43,792 nucleotides of DNA, taken from NCBI GenBank assembly GCA_015680685.1, contig MNCI01007673.1, positions 225,259-269,050 on the forward strand, written 5' to 3'. The stretch is from Gnetum montanum (lineage: Eukaryota > Streptophyta > Gnetopsida > Gnetales > Gnetaceae). Made by a program: the position numbers and the translations under genes. The notes beneath the pieces were generated by a model. It ran no database searches and was not told the DNA's origin. It saw nothing but the letters and a program-made list of their open reading frames with translations. Position 1 is the stretch's first letter. Every line of letters begins with the position of its first letter. Below are positions 43,668 through 43,792 of this stretch, piece after piece.

Positions 43668-43792
43668 TTTTTTTTTTTTCGAGAAAGAGGTCGGGATTAT
43701 ATTAAAAGAGCAAAAATATGTTACAAAGATTACATGCGATTACAAGCGGTGGGCCACCAGGAGAGGCCCCACCGAGAGGGGAGGGCCCTCGG
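43668..43792 (-). mobile_element. 3' end of another L1, minus strand (cut by window edge)
   Basis: A 12-T run (43668-43679; the poly(A) on the minus strand) is followed by CGAGAAAGAGGTCGGGATT and a GC-rich stretch, GGGCCACCAGGAGAGGCCCC. The order (A-tail, short AT-rich 3' untranslated segment with TTGTAA-type motif, then GC-rich) is like the 3' ends of the other L1 copies here. The body lies to the right of the window. Confidence 0.6.

Larger units (their letters stand above)
27719..43792 (+). other. proposed intron 2 (more than 16 kb, open at the right edge)
   Basis: It begins GTATGTGCG. I found no further exon of the host protein down to the window end. It contains three minus-strand L1 copies or tails, a probable SINE, a LINE-like 3' tail and short tandem repeats. 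Confidence 0.45.

Noticed and set aside
1-43792. CRISPR arrays, bacterial operons or phage genes
   Set aside because: No regularly spaced repeats and no bacterial coding pattern; every recognisable protein is of plant or plant-retroelement type.

Overview
The window looks like nuclear DNA from a seed plant with a large, repeat-rich genome. A gymnosperm, most likely a conifer, fits best: one apparent gene has introns over 14 kb that are filled with LINEs, the intergenic DNA is AT-rich, and several retroelement families are decayed and nested. There are no bacterial-type genes, rRNAs, canonical tRNAs or CRISPR arrays. The organism call is inference.

Left part (1-11.5 kb): an RTE-type LINE on the minus strand has been split by two related Athila-like Ty3/Gypsy LTR elements in opposite orientation. 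The first (minus, 1-3203) runs off the left edge and shows LTR, primer site, gag and protease. The second (plus, 3383-11276) is complete, with both LTRs and a perfect 5-bp target duplication (TCATT). It carries gag and a long coiled-coil accessory reading frame, but I find no trace of pol.

Middle and right (11.5-43.8 kb): I propose one plant gene on the plus strand. A first exon (12550-12796) encodes a plastid-transit-like N-terminus, and a second exon (27300-27718) encodes a conserved soluble segment. Their splice phases match exactly across a 14.5-kb intron. Later exons would lie beyond the window. Intron 1 holds a near-full-length L1 (13340-19058, 14-bp target duplication), a LINE of another clade (22390-25830) and a 5'-truncated L1 inserted into that LINE (23078-24988, 12-bp target duplication). 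Intron 2 holds two minus-strand L1 copies (30089-33101 and about 35491-41900) and the tail of a third at the right edge. Probable SINEs, microsatellites and short tandem duplications are scattered between.

Most notable observation: all four L1 copies that extend past the reverse transcriptase and its zinc-finger region continue in frame into a long C-terminal extension. It consists of a two-part domain resembling the 'putative plant transposon protein' family (PF20167-like), then a charged coiled coil, then (in three copies) a conserved terminal block around HPDGKG. The pol-less LTR element carries the same order of parts, PF20167-like domain then coiled coil, as its second reading frame. Two unrelated retroelement classes in one locus therefore seem to share a structural-protein module. 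The retroelement reading frames are broken, and many of the stops are TAG where CAG is expected, as decay of methylated cytosines would produce.
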